A DNA stretch of 64,000 nucleotides from the NCBI GenBank assembly GCA_007570785.1, contig ML660772.1, positions 35,138,627 through 35,202,626 of the forward strand. The letters are read 5' to 3'. This document shows, piece after piece, positions 47,011 to 59,567 of this stretch. The DNA comes from Antilocapra americana (lineage: Eukaryota > Chordata > Mammalia > Artiodactyla > Antilocapridae). How positions within the stretch are numbered: position 1 is the stretch's first letter; each line of letters starts with the position of its first letter. Under the pieces are notes generated by a model, which saw only the letters and a program-made list of their open reading frames with translations, did not search any database and was not told where the DNA came from. A program made the translations under genes and the position numbers.

Positions 47011-48234
47011 GCAGACCAATTACTATGCTAGGCACTTTACACATATATTTATTTTTATTATATACTCTTTACATCAACAGATATAGTTGGCATTTTTGTT
47101 TTGCTTTACGTTTGTAACTGTGGTTTCCTGTGTAAGTCTGATAGTCTGACAGCACATTAATCCCCTCCTGTCCCTTTTCACTCACCCCCAGACTCTCCCC
47201 TGATATGCCCAAGGTTTCTGGTCAGTAGCTAAAATATTCAAAGGCCCAGACCTATTGATGTCTCTCAGACTACAACTCAAAAGAGCCATCTTCAGGCCGG
47301 GGAATCTCATAACTGACACGAGAAGCACCTTGCTCCAGAGTAAACCAGGGCTCCTGGAACTGCGTCAAAAATGAGAAGCCACTGAACCAAGTAGGCAGAC
47401 CAAGGGCTTCTCCACCGCTAGAGAGCACTGTTCTTGTTTTGTCCATGGTTGTCCTGCCACTGCAGGATGCTCCACATTCCTAAGCCCTGTCAAGGAAGAG
47501 CAGAAGATACTTGTCCTCCTCATCTTTAGTACAAAGTACTACAGTCGCTGAGACTCCAAGCCGAATCACCTCAGGCTCAACCTTGCAGCCCTTTCAAGGG
47601 GTTCACAGAGAAATCTCGCTAAAGCTAAAGGAAGTTTCCCTTCACTTCCCTGAACCACTAATCATGACCTACCCAGTAGTCCTCTCTTTCTACACCCATC
47701 ATTATTTTATTTTAGAAGTTGTTATCACGTATTCCCATCCCTGGGCCTTGCTCAAGGAAACCCTGGTCCACTGTGATAGAGTTCCTGACTCGAATCACAG
47801 AAAAATTGGAATTGAGTGGGGACAGGGCACAGGCAGTAAGTTATCCTGGTCCCGTCTCTGGAGTCTTCTTTGCTCCTTATGCAAAATTACAAACTGAGCT
47901 ACTCTATTTCCAAATAGTCATTTTTCATCTCACAGGGGAAGAAGAAAAGTTGGCTTACTATATTGTCAGATTCTGCAAACCCAGATGAAAAAACTGAAGT
48001 TATTACAAAAAACAAGAAGAAAGAAAAAAGCATACCCAAGTTCTCTCAGCTAGTTAGTAGAGATTCAAACCTGTGTCTGATTCCATAGTAACGTGAATCA
48101 AAAAACAAAAAACAATTTCCTGAGATTCAAAATTCAATGTGTACCATTCATTCTTGTGGTATACACCCTGGGAACCCAGCCACAATACTATGAGAAGCTT
48201 AAGCCAATGGAGAGGCCACTGGTAGGTACCGTAA
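47011..48234. other. Unassigned intergenic stretch
   Basis: No gene recognised. The 128-codon frame at 47511-47897 has no domain I can identify and looks like chance. The MIR-like phrase 'attactatgctaggcacttt' occurs at about 47017. Confidence 0.4.
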
Positions 48235-48482
48235 TCTGAGGTCCCAGCTGAGGCTAGCCTTTCAGTCTTCCAGCTCCCCTGCCATTCCAGTCACCCTCAG
48301 CTCTTTGAGTCTTCCCAGCTAAGGCTCCAGACACCAAAGAAAAAAGAATCCATCTCTGCTTTTGCCTTATGAGTTACTAACCACCACAGAATCAGTGAGC
48401 ACAGTAAGACAGCTGCTGCTTCACCCCTAGCCCCAAAGTTTGGTGTGATTTGTTATGCAGCAAAAGGTAACTGGGGAAATCA
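48235..48482 (+). repeat. Possible MLT1-type LTR 3' part
   Basis: The end 'aaagtttggtgtgatttgtt' followed by 'atgcagcaaaaggtaactgg' resembles the 3' terminus of an MLT1 LTR on the + strand. The upstream part is too diverged to be sure. Confidence 0.4.
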
Positions 48483-49257
48483 TCATCAGGACTAAGAGAT
48501 CAAAGGCCTTAAAAAGTAAGGTTTTGGATCATCCTAAACAAACAGCATCAAAATCCCAGAAAGTGCATTCTGTCACATAAGTTACCCAAGTGCAAGTCTC
48601 TCCATTATAACTTGGCTGAGGCAGTCAATATGCACATTACTAGGTATTGTTAACTAAGTGTTGTTCATGCTGGGCTGGGAAAACCTTTACTGGCAACAGT
48701 GGAACATCTGAATGTGGAATTCTCTGCCATGGAAAATATAAAAACCATTCTTCAGTGAAAAACACTGATCATCTGGAAAAAAGCTTTATCAGTATCTTAC
48801 TGATGTTTTTAACTTTCTTTGAGGCAAAAACAGTTTCTTTTAGGGCTATATGACATTCCTAACTTTTAATAAAGAGTCCTCTTTGTGCAGAAAACACTGA
48901 ATAAAAGAAGAGAAACTATCCAAATTATGGAAAAGATTAGAAAAATCTATGAAGTGTTAGACAAAGACCCATAAATATGGAATTGACTTTCATATTTCTT
49001 GTTTCCTTAGCATATATAGAGTGTCATATATCACATGTGTTAAATATGTGCATGAATTTATGACTGAAACAAAACAAACAAAATGAACTTCTGCTATTAA
49101 ATCTCTTGGTTCTATATAACTAAAATATAAGCATAAAATTTTTGATAGCCCTATTTTCATCATTTCTCTCTCATAGTAGCAAGCAGTTAAAGTCAAGCAG
49201 GACCTATAACTTAATATATGTATTTATAGACTTGTAACCATATACATTTATTAACAG

Positions 49258-49616
49258 ACTGTCTCAGTTCATTTATGATTTTATAATAATATCATTGACT
49301 GGAGAGTTCATAATAGAACTTTATTTCTCATAGTTCTGAAGGCTGGGAAGTCCAGGATCAAGACACTGGCAGATTTGGCATCTGGTGAGAGTTCACTTCC
49401 TGGTTCATAGATGGCTATCTTTTTATTGTGCCCTCACATGGTGGAAGGAGAGAGGAAGCTCTCTGGGGTCTCATTTATAAGGGCATTAATCTCATTCCTG
49501 AGGGGATTAGTGCCCTTATCAGATTCCCCAATGGTCCCACCTGCAAATACCCTCATAAAGGGGGTTAGGTTTCCTCACATGAATCTGAGGCATACACAAA
49601 CATTCAGTCTATAGCA
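49258..49616 (-). repeat. MLT1-type MaLR LTR
   Basis: Clear antisense MLT1 order: 'ttatttctcatagttctgaa', 'ggctgggaagtccaggatca', 'gtgccctcacatggtggaag', 'ttataagggcattaatctca', 'ccacctgcaaataccctcat' and 'cattcagtctatagca'. About 360 bp, a solo LTR of an ancient ERVL-MaLR element. Confidence 0.85.
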
Positions 49617-49644
49617 GAGACTGTCTACTGTCCATAGTCAAACA

Positions 49645-49780
49645 TTTATTCATATATTTATTTATTAAGAACATATGTACTGAACACCAACTGTATCAGG
49701 CAGTACTGGAGTGGTGAATAAGAGAGACAAGATCCCTATCCTCATTAAGCTTACATTCTGGAGGGGAGAGTTAAATTATA
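49645..49780. repeat. L2 LINE 3' fragment
   Basis: 'gaacaccaactgtatcaggc' and 'gatccctatcctcattaagc' / 'ttacattctggaggggagag' match the conserved L2 3' segment. Confidence 0.75.
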
Positions 49781-50137
49781 AATAAATGAATAAATATATG
49801 GTGGCTGAGGCTTCAAGAAAAAAGCAGATTAGATACAAAACTTTTGAAACATGAGGAGGTATTTGTTCTTCACCTGTCCAGAATATCACCTCCCTCCCTT
49901 TGAGCAGCTTGACTTCCATTTAAGTGAAACCTCTTGATCTTGAAGGGAACAGCCACCTCATCCCACAATCAAAACCAATGGTCAAGAGCCTCCCTCTCCT
50001 CACCCTGCTATAACAGGGAGGTGGGTGTATTACTGAGGTGTGGCCAATCAAAACTTTGATTCTTGATGACAGATTCCTCACAAATCTCAAGGGTGGCAGC
50101 CTAACCAGGCCACATCTGTAAAGAGGATTTTACCATT

Positions 50138-50483
50138 TGTGATGGTTAATTTTATATGTCAACTTAGCTAGACAATGAGATACTGGGTCAAACATTATCC
50201 TAGATATTTCTCTGAAAAGATTTTTTAGATGAGATTAATATTTAAGCTAGAACACTCTGAGTCTCTTGAGTAATGTGGGTGTGCCTCACCTAATCCGAAG
50301 AAAGCCTATTGACCTCCCATTGAGACAAAAGGAATTCTGCCAGGAGACTGCCTTTGGATTCAAGCTGCAACATCAATATTTTCCTTTATCTCTAGCCTGC
50401 TGGCCTACCCTACAGATTTTGGACTTGCCAGCCTCCACAGTCATGTGAGTCAATCCCCTAAAATAAATCTCTCTATGGATAGG
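50138..50483 (+). repeat. Ancient LTR-like repeat (same family as 17059-17583)
   Basis: Starts tgtgatggttaattttatat and continues with 'gtgggtgtgcctcacctaat', 'gattttggacttgccagcct' and 'ccctaaaataaatctctc' (a poly(A)-signal-like AATAAA near the end). Opposite orientation to the copy next to CAV1. Confidence 0.65.
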
Positions 50484-53400
50484 TGGATAAGTAGGTAGGT
50501 AGGTAGACAGAAATTTGGATAGATAGATTTCTATCTCTCTCTGTCTCCTGCTTATGATAGACAGAGGAGCTTAAAACTATGTACCTTGGCTGATACAGGA
50601 AAATTGTAACTTTTGCAGCTTGTGGTCTCTTCAATATCTTTTGCTTAACATCATTTGCCTTATCTTCCTTGAAAAAGTCCCCTCATACCAGTAAATCACA
50701 TCTCTACTTAGAACATTCTTGGCATCCTTTCATTAATTCTGTGTAAAGATAAAAGGTTTCTTTGTCTCCCCAGCTAGGTCCTTCAGAGCAGAGATCATGT
50801 TATATACGCTTCATGCCACCCAGGGCAGTCCTTCAAGACCTTGCCCCTGATGGCTTTCCAGCAATGGTCTCTTGAGGTGGTGGAAGTGCAATGTCTGAAT
50901 GAAAGACCGGCTTTCACTTTGAAAATGCATCTTTGTCCCTGTGAATTCTAAACATCTGAGCACATGATTTCATGCATGAAAATAACTTTTTAGCAAATTA
51001 TTTACAAATAGACATCCAATAAAGACAAAACATTGCAATGATTTTTCCAGGAACACAGTTAGCTAAAAGTAATCTGAGAAAAAGGCTACAATTGTCTTTA
51101 TATTTAGTAAGTTGCGTTTTAAGCTGTTTGCCTGTGTGATTCTCTATAGCCTTTTTCTTTCATTGAGACTACATTTCGTCAATATTTGAGGTGAAGATAA
51201 AAAAGAAACTGGGGTATCTGCCCACATATCCCTTACTGACATGGAAAGGATAAAGAGAGAGGAAAGAGAACAGAAAGTGGGAAGGGCGTTAAAGCTATTC
51301 ATATCCATTCAGAAGGTCAAGAGACAGAACCAAAGATGCCAAAAGGAGACTGAGTGCATCATCTTGCTCGCTCCAGCTATGTATTGCTGTGCATTAAAGC
51401 AATCAGGTAAAGGATTGAGGCAAGTGGTAAAGGTTTATAGGCTGAACACAACTAAGTTGTTATATTTAACACACTAACAATGAAGACTTCTTTATGAATT
51501 CCTCTTAAGAACTGTAGTTTTAAAGCATTCCTATTTAGGCAAAAATGTTCCCAAGGCAGCTCCCACTTTTCAGTGATTTTTATGAGGTTGAAGTTAAGCT
51601 GAAGAATCACAAAAAAAGAGGTTGGCGATATGAGGCCCACTCTTACTTGTTTGTATTTTTTGAAGTTTTAGAAGTTGGTAAGGGGAAGCAGTAAAGAAAG
51701 AGGAAACAGCTAAGGAACTTCACATTCTTAAGGGTTTATTGCCATCTGCTACTGGCAACTAATTCAAATTTTAATTAGTAAATTATTAATTAAAATGTCC
51801 AGAAAGTTAAAAGGATCAAGTTGATGAAAATTGCTAGGCCAGAGCCTAAGTAATAATAGTATGATGGTCTTATGTAGCCACTGAAAAAGGAAAATTCAGC
51901 CCCTGTAGTTTTAAAGTCTCTTCAAATTTATTACAGAGACCATTAACCACCAAGCTCAAATGCAAAAGACTATGAGACAACAAAGGTAAAACTTAAGGCA
52001 GCTGAAAGGGAACCTGGCTTCCAGTATAACTTACCCATTAAATTATTATCATCATGGACTCATTTTCACCACAATCCAAGTTACTGGCTTTTCCTATGAG
52101 ATTCTAATAGGCAATATAGGAAAATTCTTGTTCTGTTACAAGGCTCCAAACATGGTGATTACGCTATTTCACACCAACAGCAGTCATAAAACCGCATCAT
52201 GAACAGTCCTCTGCCTGTAGTACCTAATAAGTGTTATACAATGTGAGTTTCTGTAATTGCCTAAAACATGGGCAAAACAAGGCCTTCAAAGAAATCCAGG
52301 TCTTTAATGTGTCACTTCCGATATTCAAGAAGCAGGGCTTATATCTGGGCTTTAGGTATGTAAGAACCATTGAGGCTTTGAACAACTAACTTTACCTCTT
52401 GAGCCTCAGTGCTTTTATGAGCAAAATAAAGAGTAGTGATAACAATAACAAAAATATAATAGTAATAGCCAACACTTATATAGCTGCCACTATCTGCCAG
52501 GCACTGTTCTGAGCAATTCACAGGTGTAACTTGACACTCAGAACAACTCTGAGGCAGGTACTGGTATCAATGGCCCTCCTACCACCACCACTCGCCCCAG
52601 CACCTCCCCACCACCCCTCCCACTATGGCCCTAAGTCTCAGGCCAACTTAACCTCACCTCTTATAAATATATGAAGCTGATCTCGAGTGGTGCCAGCTAA
52701 AGGAACAGGCCTTAAACTCTGAGAGAGAAAATAGCACCCGCACTCTACAAACAAAATATGTCTGTGGTATAATAAAAAAACATATAATTTGGTCTTCGCC
52801 CCTGGTTTCTGCCGCAAAACTCCTAAAACCCTTGGAATTTCCTGAGTGACAGGCGTGTCTTGTTTTTCACAGCCAGTCCCTTTCTACTATACCTGTGTTG
52901 GTAAGGAGGTAACTCATAGTGGGCCCTGAGATAGTTTCAAAATGAGAGCTGTTTACCAGGAAATCCAAGGACACGACTAGAGGATCGAAACTTTCAGCCC
53001 CACCCCTCGACCCCTGGGAAAGGGACAGGGGCTGGAGACTGAGTTTAATCAGGTCAGTGATTCAATCGATCACATTTACACAGTGAACCTTGAATAAAAA
53101 TTCTTAAACAATGAGATTTTGGGAGCTTCCTGGTTGGTGAACACATTGAAGTGCTAGGAGGGTGACATGCCCAGAGGAGTATGGAAGTTCTAGACCATGC
53201 ACCCCGATACCTAGCCCTGTATTATCTCTTTCATTTGATGTTCCTGAGTTGTATTGATATCTTTGAAAATAAAACTGTAAGTATAGAACCTTCCTGAATT
53301 CTGTGAGTAGTTCTAGCATATTACTGAACCTGAGGAGCAGTCATAGGAACCTCTGAACTTGTAGTTAACCGAGCAGAAGGGTAGATAGCCTAAGGACTCT

Positions 53401-55422
53401 ATAGCTGGTGTCTGAAGTCAGGGCACAAATGCGGGACTGTGATAATTCCTTATAGTTAGTGTCAGAATTGAAATCTGGGACAGACGGTTGGTGTCAAAAA
53501 AGTAGAAAGTTGGTTGCTGTTGAAAAAAGACAAAGAATATTGCCAATGACTAATTAATTGGCTAAATCAAGCTCAGTGGCAGAGATGGATAACTAAAATG
53601 AAGTGATATACTTTGCTCTGTAACTTGTGGAGTAACACGTTACTGTAACCTGTATTTCTAGCAATTAGAAAAAAGAAACAGAAAATTCTTACTTATGACA
53701 ACACAGGAATTTCCCCAGTCTCATTTGCCAAGGTAATCTGACCCATCTTTCAATGAGAAGACATATCATCTGTTTTTAAAGCTGTATTTGAAATGTTCCA
53801 CGAGGAGTGTGCACCTTCTGAAAATATCCATTTAAAAACAATTTAAAAAAAAAGACTCATTCCTCATGAAAAAACAGATACACATATATTGAGAGGGTTA
53901 TAAAAGATTTTATGTAGTTATGAAAATTATTACAGTATTCCTTTTTAAAGTGTTCTCTCTACCAACTATTGTCCTATCATCCACTGAAATATACAGCATT
54001 CTAAATATCTATAAAAAATAAAGAATACTTGGCCTTAAGTCACCACTTCTGTCTAAAATACATTGACAAAGTGTGAAATATTAATAGATGAAGGAGAAAA
54101 GAAAGAGACAGAGGCAAGGTGGTAGAGAGGTGGGAAAGGGGAAGGAGGAGAAAATCTGCTTCCCCTTACACTAACCCACATAGTAGCAGGCTTCCCCATT
54201 GATTTGTAGTCATCCTTTATGTCAGGTATTAATGTGATCTAATGAAACATCAACCTCTATTTTGATCTGTTGCTGCTGCAGCACCCTCAATTTATTAGGT
54301 ACTTGCTTGCATTTCAAAACACAACAATGCTTTGAAGGATGATTGGCCTCCTCTGATCAAAGCAAATCTCATTAGCTGAAATAACTTGACTTATAGCTGG
54401 CCTATAATACAGAATTGGAAAAATTTTAATGTCTGTATAAAAATACCTACAAAGGCCTTTCAATAATGTTTTTCTTCAAAAGACAAAAGGAAGATGAGAT
54501 AGCTAAATAATTTCTTATCTAATTGAAAAACCTGGTACCTAGAAACCATTCAGAAAATTTTCATATAAACCAAAATAAAACACCTTTGAAATTCTATCAC
54601 ATAAACTGCAAAATCTTACTTAACATAATTGAAAATTATTTATAAAAAACATGGAAACTGCATAGTTAATTCTTTTTAAGCTCACAGTTCATAGAATTTA
54701 AATACAGTAAGTTTTTGGTGATTTAGTAATTGATAATTCAATCAGAGACTTTTTTTTAAAGGCCTTGTTTCTCTGAAATCTTCTTTCTTTGGCTGTATTT
54801 TGAGGCATTTTACTGCTTTTAGTCACAACCACTGAGTTTGAATAAGGAGTGCAAGATCTAGTTAAAATTTCCTACTCAGCATTTATTTAATTACTTAGTA
54901 ACTTGATTGGAAAAGCCCAAATGATGGACTAGCATGAGTTTCTAGAGTCTCTGTCTTTATTTCATATTATTTCACTCTTCTGTTACTGTTTGATAAGAAA
55001 ATAATGTTGGGGTTATTAGTAATAACTTTACAGTGAAAAATCTTACCTATTTTCCTACTTAGGCAAAATGAAATAAAAGTGATGTTCAAATAACTTACTC
55101 AAATAGTTAATCAGGATAAGTTAAAAAGAAACAAGTGTCTCAATGCAAACTCTAGTTCACCTAAAATATTCTACTACTTGAATTTTTCTGTAATTTTGTC
55201 TTGTTCTATACCTTATTTTTTTTTAACTATTAATTGAAAACATACAATTATGTGAACCGGATGAACACACAGAAATGATTAGCTTTCATCAAATTCTGGC
55301 ACATGAGATGAGGAGCTATCCCTTGAAACTTGAGAAAGCTGTGACTTTATGACATATCACAATAAAGTGTGATTCATCAAAATGGAAATAGATTCAAAAG
55401 ATAAATATTCTTACAGAGACAC
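50484..55422. other. Long repeat-poor intergenic stretch
   Basis: Nearly 5 kb without a recognised gene or ruminant mobile element. A short (GGTA/GATA)n run lies at 50484-50530. MIR-like sequence lies at about 52440-52570 ('tctgccaggcactgttctga'). The open frames are short and without recognisable domains. Confidence 0.5.
52440..52570 (-). repeat. MIR SINE fragment
   Basis: 'caacacttatatagctgcca', 'tctgccaggcactgttctga' and 'actctgaggcaggtactggt' give the MIR 3' order. Confidence 0.65.
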
Positions 55423-55648
55423 TGGCACTTCCCAGATAGCACTAGCAGTAAAGAACCCTCCTGCCAATGCAGACGACGTAAGAGATGTGGGTCTTCCTGA
55501 GTTGGGAAGACCCCCCTGGAGGAAGGCATGGCAACCTACTCCAGCTCTCTTGCCTGGAGAATCCAATGGACAGAGGAGCCTGGCAGGCTCCAGTCCATAG
55601 GGTTCCAAACAGTTGGACACAACTGAATCAACTTAGCAGGCATGCACA
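55423..55648 (+). mobile_element. Bov-tA-type SINE
   Basis: Contains 'ggcacttcccagatagcact', 'gagttgggaagaccccc' and 'gagcctggcaggctccagtc', with tail 'cagttggacacaactgaatc'. Full length, moderately diverged. Confidence 0.93.
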
Positions 55649-57165
55649 GAGCCATTATGTACCACAAGCTAAAGTTATATATGTGTTAGAACATAAATAT
55701 CTGAATATCTGAGATCTGTTATATGTAAGATCATGTCATTCTTTTCCAGTTCTCCCCTAGAGAAAATGCAAGAGGTCAGATTCAGACCTATACATAATAC
55801 CTTAAATGTTCATACTGCAATGGATGGCAAAATTAGTAAACAGACAATCTTTGGCTTTGGCAAGTAACATTCTAAGTTATTTTTTATGTCCCAGACTATT
55901 GACACTACTTCATACTGGAAATAGTACGCATCTTTTGTCTTATTAAGGAAAGGGGAAAACAAACTCTAGCAACGAAATTAGAGAGTGTAAGTGATAGGCA
56001 ACTTAGGAGCATCCAAGAACCAATTAAATTTATCACTTAAAGACTTCTCTTTGCCAAATTATGAACAAGAATATAAATAAAACTTTTAAAAGAGGTATTT
56101 AGAAAACAGAATATTCACTGAACATCTGCTTGATCCTTTAAATTTATGAGCACACTTTTATATCTTTAGCTTGGAGAGATGCTGATTCTATTTCTGGAAT
56201 ATCTAACTCTAGAGTATCTCTAATAGAGTACACAAGAAGCATGATACAAAGTGGTTTTTACATTAAAACTTGTGTATATTTGCCTTTCACATATATTAAT
56301 CAGGATATTTTACTGGAACCTACATCACTAAATAGCTAAGCATGTTTAGAAAACTAGTCTCCACAAGACTGAAGAATTCTCTAGTTTCTTCATTCTGACT
56401 CCAACTACCACAGAATTCCTCTTAATAGCCTGGCCAGTTCTGTACTTTATTTTACTTATGCAAATACAACACATACTACAAATTTTGTAAAAGTTTTTCT
56501 CATTTTTAGTAACTTTTGCTATGTGCACTGAAAATTATCAACAATTGGGAAAGTTAGATGACAACTGCATTTAAGTCATTTAATAAAACTGTATTGATTT
56601 AAAAGCAAACTTGAGAATACACAACCGGGTAAATTCATTGAAAGATTTGTCACGGTTCTAATTAAGTAACTCAAACTTTAGACCATTAAGAACTCAGAAA
56701 TAGAATTTCTGCCCATCAGCTTCTGCCTAATAATTTCCAGTCTGCCCTTCCCGACAGCCAGCCCTATTGATCTAGGATTTGCCTAGTCAGTCCCTACAAT
56801 TTCATTAGATCAATACCTTGTAATAAGCCTCTTTAATTATTTCTACTGGTTCTGCTTCTCTGCTTGAACCCTGACTGACACATGCCGCAAGTCTCTTGCT
56901 AACAACTCCCCAGCCCTTCCCATTCAAAATTCCCCACCCTATCCCTACCCCCACGATTCCTCTCTGAATATATTCCTTATATCCCATCCTCTGGCCTTCC
57001 CTGGCACCATAAAGGCAGATATATCATAGAAAAAGAGAAATTCACCACTAATAAAGAAATAGACCTGTTTCTCCCCACCAACCAGAGATCTCATTATAAA
57101 AATTTTCAAACTATAGAATATTTGAAATATTTTACAGTAAACACCTGTATAAATTAGATTCTACT
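55649..57165. other. Unassigned intergenic stretch
   Basis: No gene or clear repeat seen in about 1.5 kb of A/T-rich sequence. Confidence 0.45.
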
Positions 57166-57174
57166 ATTAACATT

Positions 57175-57381
57175 ATACTGGTAAAGAACCCACCAGCCTG
57201 TCAATGCAGGAAACACAACAGATGCGGCTTTGATCCCAGGGTTGGGAAGATCCCCTGGAGAAGGAAATGGCAATCCACTCCAGTATTCTTGTCTGAAAAA
57301 TTCCATGGACAGAGGAGCCTGATAAGCTATAGTCCGTGGAGTCACAAAGAGTCAGACATAAGTGAATGCACACACACACAC
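57175..57381 (+). mobile_element. Bov-tA-type SINE
   Basis: Slightly 5'-truncated SINE with 'gcaatccactccagtattct' and an (ac)n tail, flanked by a 9-bp target-site duplication attaacatt at 57166-57174 and 57382-57390. Confidence 0.94.
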
Positions 57382-57631
57382 ATTAACATTTTATTACAGT
57401 TACTTCATATGTCATCTATTCACCCATGTATCCCTCTGCTCAGCTATCAATCCACCTTATTTTTTGATGTCTTTCAAAGTAAGTGACAGACACAAACACT
57501 CTTTTCTCTAAGTGCTTCAGCATGTACATCATTAATTACAACTGAATATTTATTTATAAATTTTTAAGGGAAGATTTAATATAAAACAAATGTCCAAATG
57601 TTAAGTGTACCATTGGATGACACTATTTGTT

Positions 57632-58030
57632 GTTGCTGTTGATTTCAAAGATTTTATTTTTTAGAGCAGTTTTAAGTTCATAGCAAAATGGAGAAGGTAG
57701 AGATTTCTCATATACCCTCTACCCCACATATGCATAGCCTCCATCATCATTAACTTCCCCCACCAGAGTGGTACATTCATTACAACTGAGCCTATATTGA
57801 CAGATGATAATCACCCAAAGTCCACAGTTTACTGTGTAAATTATCCAAAGTCCATAAGGGTTTACTCTTGGCATTATATATTCTGTGGGTTTAGACAAAG
57901 GTATAATCGTGTATCTGTCATTATGATATCATACAGAGTATTTCCACTGCCCTAAAAATCCTGTGTGCCCCACCTAGTCATCCTTCCTCCTCCCCAACCC
58001 CTGGCAACCACTGATCTTTCTGCTAGTTTT
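57632..58030 (-). mobile_element. Ancient L1 (L1M-type) 3' UTR fragment
   Basis: 'tttagagcagttttaagttc', 'cccaccagagtggtacattc', 'ctgccctaaaaatcctgtgt' and 'cctggcaaccactgatcttt' are the antisense of a widespread old L1 3' UTR. Confidence 0.75.
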
Positions 58031-58256
58031 GCCTCCCTTTCAATGAGTTTAGACATATGTATTCAACTATGTGATCTGAACTTTATCAGTGAGGCATTTA
58101 TATAACTCTAGAGTTCCCTTTTGTCTTTCCCAATTTGTCTCTCCTCCCTAGAAGCAATTACTCATATGATTTCTTTTAATTCAGACTTAGTTTCATTTTC
58201 AATAATTTCATAAAAACAGAATCATCAGAAGATGTATTCTTTTGTGTTTGGCTTCA

Positions 58257-58343
58257 TTTTTTAAAATTAATTTATTTAATTGGAGGCTAATTACTTTACA
58301 ATATTGTGGTGGTTTTTGCCATACATTGGCATGAATCAGCCAC
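58257..58343 (-). mobile_element. L1 3' terminus fused to BovB
   Basis: 'aattggaggctaattacttt' and 'gccatacattggcatgaatc' are the 3' end of the ruminant L1 subfamily also found at 26534 and 20304. It stops at cagccac and passes directly into minus-strand BovB sequence lacking its own 3' end. Confidence 0.85.
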
Positions 58344-59221
58344 GAGTCTACCCAAACCCATGTCCATTGAGTCGGTGATGCCATACAACCATCTCATCCT
58401 TTGTCGGCCCCTTTTTTCCCAGCATCAGGGTCTTATCAAATGAATCAGCTCTTCGCATCAGGTGGCCAAAGTATTGGAGTTTCAGCTTCAACCTCAGTCC
58501 TTCCAATGAACACCCAGGACTGATCTCCTTTAGGATGGACTGGTTGGATCTCCTTGCAGTCCAAGGGACTCTCAAGTTTTCTCTAACACCACAGTTCAAA
58601 AGCATCGATTCTTTGGTGCTCAGCTTTCTTTATAGTCCAACTCTCATATCCATACATGACTACTGGAAAAACCATAGCCTTGATTAGAGGGACCTTTGTT
58701 GACAAAGTAATGTCTCTGCTTTTTAATATGCAGTCTAGGTTGATCATAATATTCCGTGCAAGGAGCAAGTGTCTTTTAATTTCATGGCTGCTGCAATCAC
58801 CATCTGCAGTGATTTTGGAGCCCCCCAAAATAACGTCTGACACTGTTTCCACTGTTTCCCCATCTATTTGCCATAAATGATGGGACCTAATGCCATGATC
58901 TTAGTTTTCTGAATGTTGAGTTTTAAGCCAACTTTTTCACTCTCCTCTTTCACTTTCATTAAGAGGCTCTTTAGTTCTTCTTTGTTTTCTGCCATAAAGG
59001 TGATGCCATCTGCATATCTGAGGTTATTGATATTTCTCCCAGCAATCTTGATTCCAGCTTGTGCTTCTTCCAGCCCAGCGTTTCTCATGATGTATTCTAA
59101 ATATAAGTTAAGCAAGCAGGGTGATAATGTACAGCCTTGACGTACTCCTTTTCCTATTTGGAACCAGTCTGTTGTTCCATGTCCAGTTCTAACTGTTGCT
59201 TCCTGACCTGCATACAGGTTA
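58344..59221 (-). mobile_element. BovB LINE segment, lacking its 3' end
   Basis: Minus-strand BovB from the RT (right end near 59221) through the C-terminal domain, ending at the genomic left in gagtctacccaaacccatgt. The last 130 bp or so of a normal BovB are missing and replaced by an L1 3' end. Frames 59115-58864, 58852-58583 and 58605-58348 carry the RT end and downstream domain. The RT catalytic motif reads YADG instead of YADD (near 58995-59015), so it is dead even apart from the frame breaks. Confidence 0.92.
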
Positions 59222-59567
59222 TTACTATTAAAAACTAAAAATGCCTCAAGAATGATGTGAAACTGAATTTATCTCGAGAGGCCTCAGTAAAAAGAATATC
59301 AGTGGGTGAGTCTACAGAAATATGTTTGGAGTACATTTCAGAGGGTTTTAACAGAGCAGGGGGCTCTCTACTAACTTCAACAAATATTGAAAAGAAATAA
59401 CTGAAAGATTTTTGAACAAAGAAGTGATAATCAGAATTGCATTTTAGCTAGATTTTTCCAGAGGTTATGTCATATTGAAAAGAAGATAATCTAGATTTAA
59501 GATATCAATTTTATATCAATTAACATATCAATATCAATTTATATCAAATAAGATATCAATTAGAATT

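Noticed and set aside
47511..47897. 128-codon open frame in intergenic DNA
   Set aside because: No recognisable domain, no splice or start context, composition like surrounding sequence; probably chance.
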